DNA from: Sphingobacterium deserti | Lineage (GTDB): Bacteria > Bacteroidota > Bacteroidia > Sphingobacteriales > Sphingobacteriaceae | Assembly (NCBI RefSeq): GCF_000757725.1 | Contig: NZ_JJMU01000021.1 | Location: 144,185-208,184 of the forward strand | Direction of reading: 5' to 3' | DNA: 64,000 nucleotides | In this document: one piece after another, positions 26,483-33,738 of the stretch | Layout: each line of letters begins with the position of its first letter | Position numbering within the stretch: position 1 is the stretch's first letter | Notes under the pieces: model-generated | What the model saw: the letters and a program-made list of their open reading frames with translations, nothing else | Databases searched by the model: none | Told to the model about the DNA's origin: nothing | Position numbers and translations under genes: made by a program

Positions 26483-26671
26483 TTAAAATAATATGTCGTT
26501 TTCCTGAATCTCTGACTGCCATTCTTCGACATTAGGAGAAAAAGTATCTGCGCTCCCACCAGGAATAATCGTTGCCGAAGAGGCGGATATACCTCCTTCT
26601 AAAACAATGGTTTCGCACATAATCATCGGTGCTACATATACCCTCTTATCATTATTTTTAGTTTCATTCAT
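26483..26671 (-). CDS. Small conserved-type protein preceding a fimbrillin-like gene
   Basis: 62 aa, no signal peptide. Sequence begins with charged residues (MNETKNNDKRVYVAPMIMCE), has a glycine/serine-rich centre (GGISASSATIIPGG) and ends with an acidic EEWQSEIQENDILF tail. From memory, small proteins with the same layout (YxAP ... E.GI.A.SATV.PG ... EW) occur beside fimbrillin-family genes across Bacteroidota, with no known function. Its position 33 bp before the fimbrillin-like gene fits that pattern. Function not assigned. Confidence 0.7.
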   Translation of the reverse strand: MNETKNNDKRVYVAPMIMCETIVLEGGISASSATIIPGGSADTFSPNVEEWQSEIQENDILF

Positions 26672-27095
26672 ATCTACTTTGTTTCATTTTTGGCTTTCGG
26701 AAATCAATAGCCATAGTTTCTTGATAAAAGTTTGAGTTGCGCAAAAAGAATAAATATTTATCTTAATACAAAGAGATAGTTAATAAATGGAGATATATGT
26801 AGCTTATGCGCGACTTTATTAATAGAAAAAGACATATAAACCTCACTAATCTGGTATTGGCTTATGTAAAAAACCCCAAACCGCACAACTGGTTAAACAA
26901 AAATAGTCAGACTGTATCCCCCATCCTCATTACGATATAAAATCATTTCAGCGCATACATTTCTAGCTCGTCTAGCGGTCCCGCCGCCCTATAGCAGTTT
27001 CAGAAAATAGCGACAGGGCAGATCTAATTTGGCATTCGAAGCATCGATCTAATTTTATTTCGTATCTTCATACAGATATATATACACATAAAAGA
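26672..27095. promoter_or_regulatory. Divergent intergenic region with direct repeats before tpx
   Basis: 424 bp without genes between the small fimbrillin-associated gene (minus) and tpx (plus). The 10-bp word GATCTAATTT occurs twice (27021-27030 and 27046-27055), 25 bp apart start to start, about 40-75 bp upstream of the tpx ATG. This is a spacing that could suit a dimeric regulator such as OxyR, but identity is unknown. A minus-strand TATTTTTG (26905-26898) may be the -7 box for the divergent gene; no good -33 was found. Confidence 0.4.
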
Positions 27096-27593
27096 ATGGC
27101 AGAAATTACATTTAAAGGAACAGCAATACATACCCAAGGGGAATTGCCTACAGTTGGATCATCAGCTCCAGATTTTAAATTAACAGCAGGCGATTTATCT
27201 GAAAAAAGCTTAAGCGATTTTAAAGGCAAGAAAGTGATCTTAAATATTTTCCCGAGCGTAGATACGGGAACTTGCGCTGCGTCCGTCAGAAAATTCAACG
27301 AGGAAGCGGCAGGATTAGAAAATACAATTGTTTTATGTATCTCCCGTGACCTCCCATTTGCGCAAGGTCGCTTTTGCGCAGCGGAGGGCATCCAAAATGT
27401 CGTATCACTCTCGGAATATAAAGACAACAACTTCTCGGAAGCCTACCAGCTTAGAATTGTTGATGGACCATTGGCAGGCTTGTTAAGCAGATCAGTCGTG
27501 GTTATTAATGAAGAGGGCACCGTTACCTACACAGAGCAGGTTGCAGAAACTGCGGAAGAACCAAATTACGAGAAGGCTTTAGCAGCAGTATAG
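27096..27593 (+). CDS. tpx: Thiol peroxidase (atypical 2-Cys peroxiredoxin)
   Basis: Cytoplasmic or periplasmic peroxidase using thioredoxin as reductant. Tpx signature PSVDTGTCAASVRKFN with peroxidatic C60 (Thr at -3 of the peroxidatic Cys) and resolving C94 (GRFCAAEG). 165 aa, family standard, no signal peptide, so cytoplasmic here. Single gene, followed by a hairpin shared with the convergent metZ-type gene. Confidence 0.96.
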   Translation: MAEITFKGTAIHTQGELPTVGSSAPDFKLTAGDLSEKSLSDFKGKKVILNIFPSVDTGTCAASVRKFNEEAAGLENTIVLCISRDLPFAQGRFCAAEGIQNVVSLSEYKDNNFSEAYQLRIVDGPLAGLLSRSVVVINEEGTVTYTEQVAETAEEPNYEKALAAV

Positions 27594-27675
27594 CTGTATC
27601 ACGCTTTTCAGCTACGCGAGGAGTAGCCATGAAAAAATGCATGTCGTCTACGTGATGGCGGGAGGCAAAAACGAC

Positions 27676-27718
27676 GACGAAGCAATCTTACACTTTAAGA
27701 AATGTAGATTGCTTCGTC
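27676..27718. terminator. Bidirectional terminator between tpx and metZ
   Basis: GACGAAGCAATC (27676-27687) pairs perfectly with GATTGCTTCGTC (27707-27718), with TACA/TGTA extending the stem past a one-base bulge. T-rich sequence follows on the minus strand (GTTTTTG) and a weaker one on the plus strand. Confidence 0.8.
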
Positions 27719-27785
27719 ATCATTTCAAGTTTGACTGTTTACAATGTTGTGTGTTTTTCCTCCTACTTTTGAAGATTAATACCGC

Positions 27786-28958
27786 CTATTTTGATGCGTC
27801 GAGCGCTTGAAGGATATCCCCTATAATATCTTCTTTGTCTTCTATGCCGACAGACAAACGGATACTTCCGGGTCGAATACCCAAATTTAACCGTTCTTCT
27901 TCAGATAGCTTGGAATGGGTTGTGGAACCTGGATGTGTGGCTATGGACCGTGCATCGCCAAGGTTAGAGGTATACAAGATCATTTTTAAAGCATCCAAAA
28001 ACGTATATGCCCTTTCTTTTCCGCCTCTGACTTCAAAAGTAACGATACCACCACCGGCTTTCATTTGCCGAGTAGCAAGCTGATATTGTGGATGGGAAGG
28101 CAGAAAAGGGTATTTCACATCATCGATTTCAGGATGTTCGGCCAGCGTTTCGGCTAGTGCCAAGGCATTGCTACAATGGCGATCCATCCGTAAGCCCAAT
28201 GTATCTATACTTTTCGACAATACCCATGCGTTAAACGGTGACATCGCCGGCCCTGTATGCCGTATAAAAAACATAAGCTTATCTATAAGGTCCTGTTTGC
28301 CAACAATTACGCCACCTAAGACACGACCTTGTCCATCCATATATTTTGTCGCCGAGTGAATAGACAGGTCAAATCCGTAATCCAAAGGTTTTTGCAGATA
28401 GGGTGTGGCGAAGCAGTTGTCGATAGCAAATATGATGTGTGGATATTTTGCTTTAAGCTGGCCAAGAAATGCCAGATCTGCTAATTCCAACCCTGGATTA
28501 GACGGCGATTCGAGAAATACGATCTTAGTGTTTGGTTGAATAGCCTTTTCCCAAGCTTCGTTATCTACCGCATCCACATAAGTATGTGTCACGCCCCAGC
28601 GAGGAAACAACTGTGTAAATAACTGATGCGTAGATCCGAATATAGCCCGCGACGAAACGATATGATCACCGTTCTGTATAAATCCGGCGAACGATGCAAA
28701 GACAGCTGCCATGCCCGAAGCAAAAGCAAGCCCCGCCTCTGCGCCTTCAAGAATACAAACCTTATTGATAAATTCGGTAGTATTCGGATTGGCATAACGC
28801 GAATAAACCATCCCCTCTTCTTCCTCTGCAAAGATAGCCCGACCCTGCTCTGCACTATCAAATATAAAGCTCGATGTTAAATATAGCGGAGCTGAATGCT
28901 CACGAGTCGCTGAACGCGGCACCTGCTCCCGAATGATTCTAGATTGATCCTTTTCCAT
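27786..28958 (-). CDS. metZ: O-succinylhomoserine sulfhydrylase-like PLP enzyme
   Basis: Cys/Met-metabolism PLP-dependent enzyme making homocysteine from an activated homoserine and sulfide. PLP lysine lies in LSIHSATKYMDGQGRVLGG; other family motifs are YSRYANPNTTEF, FASGMAAVFASFAG, FLESPSNPG and the C-terminal SIATHPGSTTHSKLSEEER...GIRPGSIRLSVGIEDKEDI. The SATKYMDGQGR context is closest to MetZ rather than cystathionine lyase, but gamma-synthase and lyase relatives are hard to exclude. The ATG at 28958 was chosen over a TTG at 28967; it lies just 6 nt after a TAAATTTG box. Confidence 0.88.
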   Translation of the reverse strand: MEKDQSRIIREQVPRSATREHSAPLYLTSSFIFDSAEQGRAIFAEEEEGMVYSRYANPNTTEFINKVCILEGAEAGLAFASGMAAVFASFAGFIQNGDHIVSSRAIFGSTHQLFTQLFPRWGVTHTYVDAVDNEAWEKAIQPNTKIVFLESPSNPGLELADLAFLGQLKAKYPHIIFAIDNCFATPYLQKPLDYGFDLSIHSATKYMDGQGRVLGGVIVGKQDLIDKLMFFIRHTGPAMSPFNAWVLSKSIDTLGLRMDRHCSNALALAETLAEHPEIDDVKYPFLPSHPQYQLATRQMKAGGGIVTFEVRGGKERAYTFLDALKMILYTSNLGDARSIATHPGSTTHSKLSEEERLNLGIRPGSIRLSVGIEDKEDIIGDILQALDASK

Positions 28959-28964
28959 GATGAG

Positions 28965-28972
28965 CAAATTTA
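28965..28972 (-). promoter_or_regulatory. -7 box directly before metZ (leaderless candidate)
   Basis: TAAATTTG on the minus strand, 6 nt before the metZ ATG, so the transcript would begin at about the start codon. No TTG at the ideal -33 distance is seen. Confidence 0.45.
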
Positions 28973-29293
28973 ATTTTTTAGTCTAGTAAATTGATATGTT
29001 TTTTTCTTTTTTCTAAGGTTCAGCCTTTTTGCTGTCTAGACGCTGCACGACATCGCATCTTTCTCATCGCCCCCGGCAACTTTTGAGGAATGATTTTTGC
29101 ATTATTCACCGAACGCGGCCACCTACATGTTTGGAAAGCAGAAAACATCGACATCACGTTTATAAAATTATACCCCACCAAAAAGGTGGGCTAGATTTAT
29201 TTATTTTCGCCAAAATTTTGTTTTCCCGATATTAAAATACTATGTTAGCATATTATTTTATTTGTAAAAATCCGCTAACCAAAAAGTATTTGT
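28973..29293. other. Divergent intergenic region metZ / FadL-like gene
   Basis: About 320 bp without genes. A GC-rich hairpin CCCACC (29174-29179) / GGTGGG (29185-29190) with an AAAAA loop is followed on the plus strand by CTAGATTTATTTATTTT, so it looks like a plus-strand terminator or attenuator roughly 100 bp before the FadL-like gene. I compared the region with the SAM-I and SAM-II riboswitch patterns and found no convincing match. Confidence 0.4.
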
Positions 29294-30514
29294 ATGAAAA
29301 GATTACTACTCGGATTGATGCTAGCCAGCCCGGCACTATTGTGGGCGCAAGGTTCGCAAGTAAACACACAAAGCCAAAAAGCTGTGGGCATGTCGGGCGC
29401 CGGTTCTGCCCTCTTTATCGATGAAGCTTCTATCTTTTACAGCCCCGGCGCTTTGTCAAAAATGGATCACAACGCCATTTCTGTTGGCGCAAGCGGCGTC
29501 ATGTATCGATCGGCTTTTCGCGAATTGAACAGCAACGATGTGCATAACACGAAATTTAAGATCACACCTCCTTTTTCAGCATTTGCAGCATTTGGCCCTA
29601 AAAACTCGTGGTGGAAAGCCGGTATCGGGGTGTACACGCCTTTCGGGGGCTCGGTGAACTGGGGCACGGAATGGCCTGGTCGTTACGAGCTTAACCATTT
29701 AGAGCTGCGCGCCATTTTTATTCAGCCTACGCTAAGTTTTAAGATCACGGAAAACTTCGGTATAGGCGGTGGTTTTGTCTACAACATCGGGCAAGTAGAT
29801 CTTTCGCGTTCGCTACCGCTAACAGGAGCAGACGGACAAATGGCGCAAGCGCAACTGACCGGAACAGGGACAGGAATGGGCTTTAACGTTGGGGTGCACT
29901 ACCATCTGGAAAATGAGTTTGCCGTATCGCTAAGCTACCGCTCCAAAGTAGTTACGAAACTACGTGATGGTGATGCCGAATTTACGGTGCCGCCGGCTCT
30001 TGCATCCTCATTTCCAAACACCACATTCGACTCCGAACTACCCCTCCCGGCGTCTTTTAACGTCGGATTGGCGTTCCCTGTCGGCGAGAAAGTAGATATC
30101 GCCGCTGATGCGACTATCATCGGTTACGACATTTACAAAGAGCTCGTTTTCGATTACCGGGACAATACGCCCGTGCTTGAAGACACGCGCCAAGTAAAGA
30201 AATATGAAAATGCATTTTCCGGCAAGGTAGGTGTAAACTACAAAACGACAGATCACTTGACACTTCGCGCAGGAGCAGGCTATGTCTATTCTCCCGTCCG
30301 CGGACCTTACGTGTCGCCAGAAACGCCTGACAACAACCGTGTAATGGGCTCTGTAGGTTTTACCTATGACATCAATGATCGTTGGGATCTGACGGGAGCC
30401 TATGTGTTTCAACATCTCCTAGAAAGAACCGTAACAAGTGCAGGCACTGGTCTCTCCGGAACATATAAAACAAACATCCATGCACCGGGTATAATGTTAA
30501 CTTACAAATGGTAA
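29294..30514 (+). CDS. OmpP1/FadL-family outer-membrane protein
   Basis: Outer-membrane beta-barrel for uptake of hydrophobic compounds such as long-chain fatty acids. Signal peptide MKRLLLGLMLASPALLWAQ, then the family N-terminus QVNTQSQKAVGMSGAGSAL...DEASIFYSPGALS (hatch region), alternating amphipathic strands and a C-terminal aromatic (MLTYKW). 406 aa, normal. It runs straight into the GDSL lipoprotein gene (5 bp from stop to that ATG), so the two are an operon that may couple ester hydrolysis and fatty-acid uptake. Confidence 0.92.
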   Translation: MKRLLLGLMLASPALLWAQGSQVNTQSQKAVGMSGAGSALFIDEASIFYSPGALSKMDHNAISVGASGVMYRSAFRELNSNDVHNTKFKITPPFSAFAAFGPKNSWWKAGIGVYTPFGGSVNWGTEWPGRYELNHLELRAIFIQPTLSFKITENFGIGGGFVYNIGQVDLSRSLPLTGADGQMAQAQLTGTGTGMGFNVGVHYHLENEFAVSLSYRSKVVTKLRDGDAEFTVPPALASSFPNTTFDSELPLPASFNVGLAFPVGEKVDIAADATIIGYDIYKELVFDYRDNTPVLEDTRQVKKYENAFSGKVGVNYKTTDHLTLRAGAGYVYSPVRGPYVSPETPDNNRVMGSVGFTYDINDRWDLTGAYVFQHLLERTVTSAGTGLSGTYKTNIHAPGIMLTYKW

Positions 30515-30519
30515 AAACT

Positions 30520-31809
30520 ATGAAAAAGGTATTTAACTACACATGGATCAATATAGGCTTACTTGCCCTTGCTTTCTCTTCCTGTAAACCGGAAATAGAC
30601 AGTTTCGAAGCACGCCCTGGTGAGGCTGATTTTTCAAAATACATCGCCATTGGTAATTCTCTAACCGCGGGATTTGCCGATGGAGGTCTTTACCTGGAAG
30701 GGCAACAAGTAGCTTTTCCAAACCTGATAGCGGAACAAATGAGGCAGGCAGGCGGCGGCCAATTTCGCAGCCCGTTCTTTTCCGAGGAGCAGCGCAATGG
30801 ATCTGGATATCTGCAGTTGACGGCTTTGGTGAATGGCCAACCCCAAACAGCAAATGTAACGAGCAGTTTGGGATATCGTGCGCCCGGCAGATTGACAAAA
30901 TTCACAGATGAAGTTGAGAATCTAGGCGTGCCGGGCATGCGGCTTGACTTAGCATTTATACCGGAATTTGGATCGCTGAACATGTATTATGAGCGCCTTC
31001 TGCCCGATGCAGATGTGAACACTAAGGCTTACTTTGACTTTGTCAGCAACAGAAACCACACGTTCTTTAGCTTTTGGCTTGGTAATAACGATGTGCTAGG
31101 CTATGCAAGCAATGGCGGATACACTGACCCTCAAAACCCCACTACGGCGCTGACCAGCGTAGCGACCTTTAGTGCACTGTACAATCGCTTCATTAATACG
31201 CTGACTGAAGGCGATAAGAAGGGCGTTGTAGCGACTATTCCGACAGTGACCAGCGTTCCGTTTTTCACCACCGTAACTACGGCGCGTTTGGAAGCGGGCG
31301 TTTCAGCAAGCACCAACGGGCAGTTTACCCGCATTTTTATCTCGACGGCTGCCGGCCCCCGTGCAGCAACAAGTGAAGATCTATTTACCCTCACGTTCCC
31401 GACAGATACGCTGGGAAAAACACGAAATGGCATCCCGGGTTACGGCTTAAGTCCATTAAATCCGCTGGAAGATAAATTGGCGCTGGACAGGGATGAGATT
31501 GTCGAAATTACCGAAAGGGTAAACGCTTTCAATGAAATCATTAAAACAACCGCTGCCAATAAAAATTTGGCGGTAGCGGATGCACAAGCCTTTCTGAACA
31601 ACGTGAAAAACCCCGGAATAATATATAATGGGGTCGGTATTAACGCATCTTTTATCACAGGAAACGCATTCTCTTTGGATGGCGTACATTTGACCCCCAT
31701 GGGAAATGCATTAATTGCCAACCTTTTTATTGATGCCATAAACAATAAGTATGGAAGTCGATTACCGAAGGTTGATGCTACAAAATATCGAGGTGTGAAG
31801 TTCCCCTAA
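30520..31809 (+). CDS. SGNH/GDSL-family hydrolase lipoprotein
   Basis: Predicted lipid or sugar-ester esterase anchored as a lipoprotein (C22 in AFSSC). Block I nucleophile S47 is in AIGNSLTAGFADGG, block III Asn in FWLGNNDVLGYA, and the C-terminal catalytic Asp-x-x-His in DGVHLTPMGNALIA. The conserved Gly of block II is less clear. About 429 aa, larger than typical SGNH domains because of insertions. I chose the ATG at 30520, the start of the lipoprotein signal, over 30508. Second gene of the FadL operon, ending in the terminator at 31835. Confidence 0.9.
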   Translation: MKKVFNYTWINIGLLALAFSSCKPEIDSFEARPGEADFSKYIAIGNSLTAGFADGGLYLEGQQVAFPNLIAEQMRQAGGGQFRSPFFSEEQRNGSGYLQLTALVNGQPQTANVTSSLGYRAPGRLTKFTDEVENLGVPGMRLDLAFIPEFGSLNMYYERLLPDADVNTKAYFDFVSNRNHTFFSFWLGNNDVLGYASNGGYTDPQNPTTALTSVATFSALYNRFINTLTEGDKKGVVATIPTVTSVPFFTTVTTARLEAGVSASTNGQFTRIFISTAAGPRAATSEDLFTLTFPTDTLGKTRNGIPGYGLSPLNPLEDKLALDRDEIVEITERVNAFNEIIKTTAANKNLAVADAQAFLNNVKNPGIIYNGVGINASFITGNAFSLDGVHLTPMGNALIANLFIDAINNKYGSRLPKVDATKYRGVKFP

Positions 31810-31834
31810 GCATCACAACTCAGCATACTTTTGG

Positions 31835-31865
31835 CAAAGCCCGGCAAATACAACGCCGGGCTTTG
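31835..31865 (+). terminator. Intrinsic terminator of the FadL/GDSL operon
   Basis: Perfect 11-bp GC-rich arms CAAAGCCCGGC (31835-31845) and GCCGGGCTTTG (31855-31865), 9-nt loop, then GTTTTTG. Confidence 0.95.
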
Positions 31866-32010
31866 GTTTTTGTAAAGCCATGCGCTTTTGAATACCTTAA
31901 CAATCAGAACCAAGCAGGCGCACGTTTGCTCCGATCGATAAAAGGCTATTCTAGTCCCAATGCGGAAATGTTTAGGCCGTAAAATTAATCGCACACAGCA
32001 TTCAATTATA

Positions 32011-32041
32011 TTGCATATCACCTGCAATTTATCTATGTTTG
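32011..32041 (+). promoter_or_regulatory. Consensus promoter of the OsmC-family gene
   Basis: TTG (32011-32013), exactly 20 nt, TATGTTTG (32034-32041). Predicted start near 32048, giving a leader of about 77 nt. It is the best-supported promoter of this 315-bp gap; the left part of the gap holds only the preceding terminator. Confidence 0.75.
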
Positions 32042-32124
32042 AACGGACGTTAAAAGCGCGATGACTTAGCATTACGGAGCAAGGAAGCTTGTAACGTGCG
32101 AAGCGTTCGGTAAAATTTAGAACT

Positions 32125-32541
32125 ATGAAAATTCAATTAGATCGTAAAAACGATGCTGTGCATTTTGAAGCATCAAGCGAGTTATCATCCATCAAGGTGA
32201 ATATAGATGGGTCAGAGAGCATTGGCGGAGAAGGTAAAGGCGTTCGCCCGATGGAGCTTGTTTTGATGGCGCTCGGATCATGCAGCGTATTTGACTTGAG
32301 CAGCATCCTTAAAAAACAGCGGCAGCCAATAGAAGATATTCACGTGGAAGTGGAAGGCACACGGCGCGAGGAAATTCCGAACATATTTACACATATTCAC
32401 ATCACATTTACACTCAAGGGTGACATAGACGAAGAGAAAGCACAAAAGGCGGCCGAATTAGCGGTTAAGAAATATTGCTCGGTGCATGATATGTTGGCTG
32501 CCGGCGGTGTGGACATCACCTACAGCATCACCTTCGCATAG
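32125..32541 (+). CDS. OsmC/Ohr-family peroxidase-like protein
   Basis: Cytoplasmic OsmC-fold protein of the YhfA-like group, which reduces organic peroxides through two cysteines. C53 (ALGSCSVFD) and C118 (KKYCSVHDML) are the conserved pair, both present. 138 aa, normal. Own promoter. Its last 14 bases overlap the 3' end of the convergent membrane-protein gene. Confidence 0.92.
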   Translation: MKIQLDRKNDAVHFEASSELSSIKVNIDGSESIGGEGKGVRPMELVLMALGSCSVFDLSSILKKQRQPIEDIHVEVEGTRREEIPNIFTHIHITFTLKGDIDEEKAQKAAELAVKKYCSVHDMLAAGGVDITYSITFA

Positions 32542-33580
32542 ACTGATCTTTACTCCAAACTTTCTCAGCCCACCGTCCAACAAACCAAAATGATACGGCC
32601 AAGAGCAGAAAGAAAATCGTCCGGTTGATATTGTCCCAGAGGTATTCCACAAATCGCGTGTACAGGTTAAGTATAAAAAATACAAAGCCGATATCTCTGG
32701 ACACTGTATCTTTCGTTTTCATGCCATACAGCGCTAGCGCAAGGGAAAGAGCAACGGCTAATACGCCCCAATACAGAATATGGTATTGTCTTACTTGTGT
32801 CCAGGCATCAAAACTACTGTAATTACCAAAGATCGACAGGCACCACAGCGCGATCATGCTATACAGCAACCCGACTACGTAGCTGGTGGATTGGAATGGT
32901 TGAAGTGATTTTACCTTAGGTTGGCCCCACACGGAAAATGCAGTTAGCAACAACCCGAACAGCGTAAAGCGCAAGGGATAATTCATTCCCCAAAACTTGA
33001 AGCCCCAATTGCTGTGCGAGGCAGTCTCCGTCGCAAACCAAATACCCAGCGCTACCAGTGTGAAAACCCAGATCAACCTAGAATTTAGTTTGACAGATAG
33101 CACGGCATAAATTACAATAGATAATAAAAACAGGAGCGTATATTGACTGGTGTTACGATCCAAAACCTGCCCCAGAAAACCGATACATGCCGCAGTAGAA
33201 AATGAGCCGGCAAGCATCATGGTCTCGTTAGAAAAGGTCTTTTCGGGATATTTCTTCTTGTTCCGGAAACCCAACACATAAAACAGAACAGCCAAGCCGG
33301 CAAAGAATAAGCAGAACACGATATTCGGTGTTTCGTAAAACTGCTTGACGAAGGTGACAAGCGCATCGTCAGCGAAAAGTGAGAGTACTGAAAAAACAAG
33401 AGAAACCAATGCTACCCAAAACGCATATCGGGCAAGGATCTTCCATTCAAATCCTTTCTCGTCAATAGACATTTTAAGTTCCTCCACCTTCGCAGCATCA
33501 AGCAACTCGGTATCCTTCCAGTGCGCCAACACGTGCTCCACCAAATCTTTTTCCTGCTTTGTAAGGTCTATTTTTTTCAA
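32528..33580 (-). CDS. Multi-pass membrane protein, DUF2157/DUF4401-like
   Basis: 350 aa. A cytosolic helical N-terminus (residues 1-45) precedes about nine hydrophobic segments (for example ILARYAFWVALVSLVFSVL, FCLFFAGLAVLFYVLGF, YTLLFLLSIVIYAVLSV, TIFFLLLAVSFWFVGRW). The layout resembles DUF2157-type proteins common in Bacteroidota; no catalytic motif is visible and function is unknown. The stop lies inside the last codons of the OsmC gene on the other strand. Confidence 0.7.
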   Translation of the reverse strand: MKKIDLTKQEKDLVEHVLAHWKDTELLDAAKVEELKMSIDEKGFEWKILARYAFWVALVSLVFSVLSLFADDALVTFVKQFYETPNIVFCLFFAGLAVLFYVLGFRNKKKYPEKTFSNETMMLAGSFSTAACIGFLGQVLDRNTSQYTLLFLLSIVIYAVLSVKLNSRLIWVFTLVALGIWFATETASHSNWGFKFWGMNYPLRFTLFGLLLTAFSVWGQPKVKSLQPFQSTSYVVGLLYSMIALWCLSIFGNYSSFDAWTQVRQYHILYWGVLAVALSLALALYGMKTKDTVSRDIGFVFFILNLYTRFVEYLWDNINRTIFFLLLAVSFWFVGRWAEKVWSKDQSMRR

Positions 33581-33674
33581 AGTTAATTCCCGTTTAGTTA
33601 CTCAATAATACGAAATATCAGCCAAACAGTTCACCTATCATTTAAATTTCACAATTTATTTTTTACGCCACCGT

Positions 33675-33710
33675 CGGACGTATTAGTCCGTTTAAATTTC
33701 TGTACCTTTG
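33675..33710 (+). promoter_or_regulatory. uvrA promoter with small dyad
   Basis: TACCTTTG (33703-33710) matches the -7 consensus, 28 nt before the uvrA ATG. The dyad CGGAC (33675-33679) / GTCCG (33686-33690) lies in the -20 to -35 region, a place where a repressor would interfere. Whether it is a DNA-damage operator is not known. Confidence 0.45.
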
Positions 33711-33738
33711 TAACTTGCAAAATTCAGAACAAAACACC

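Noticed and set aside
28973..29293. Possible SAM riboswitch upstream of metZ
   Set aside because: I looked for the SAM-I core (GGCAACC with flanking pairs) and the SAM-II core; only isolated fragments such as CCCCCGGCAAC on the opposite strand and a small CAGC/GCTG hairpin were found, without the conserved pairing.
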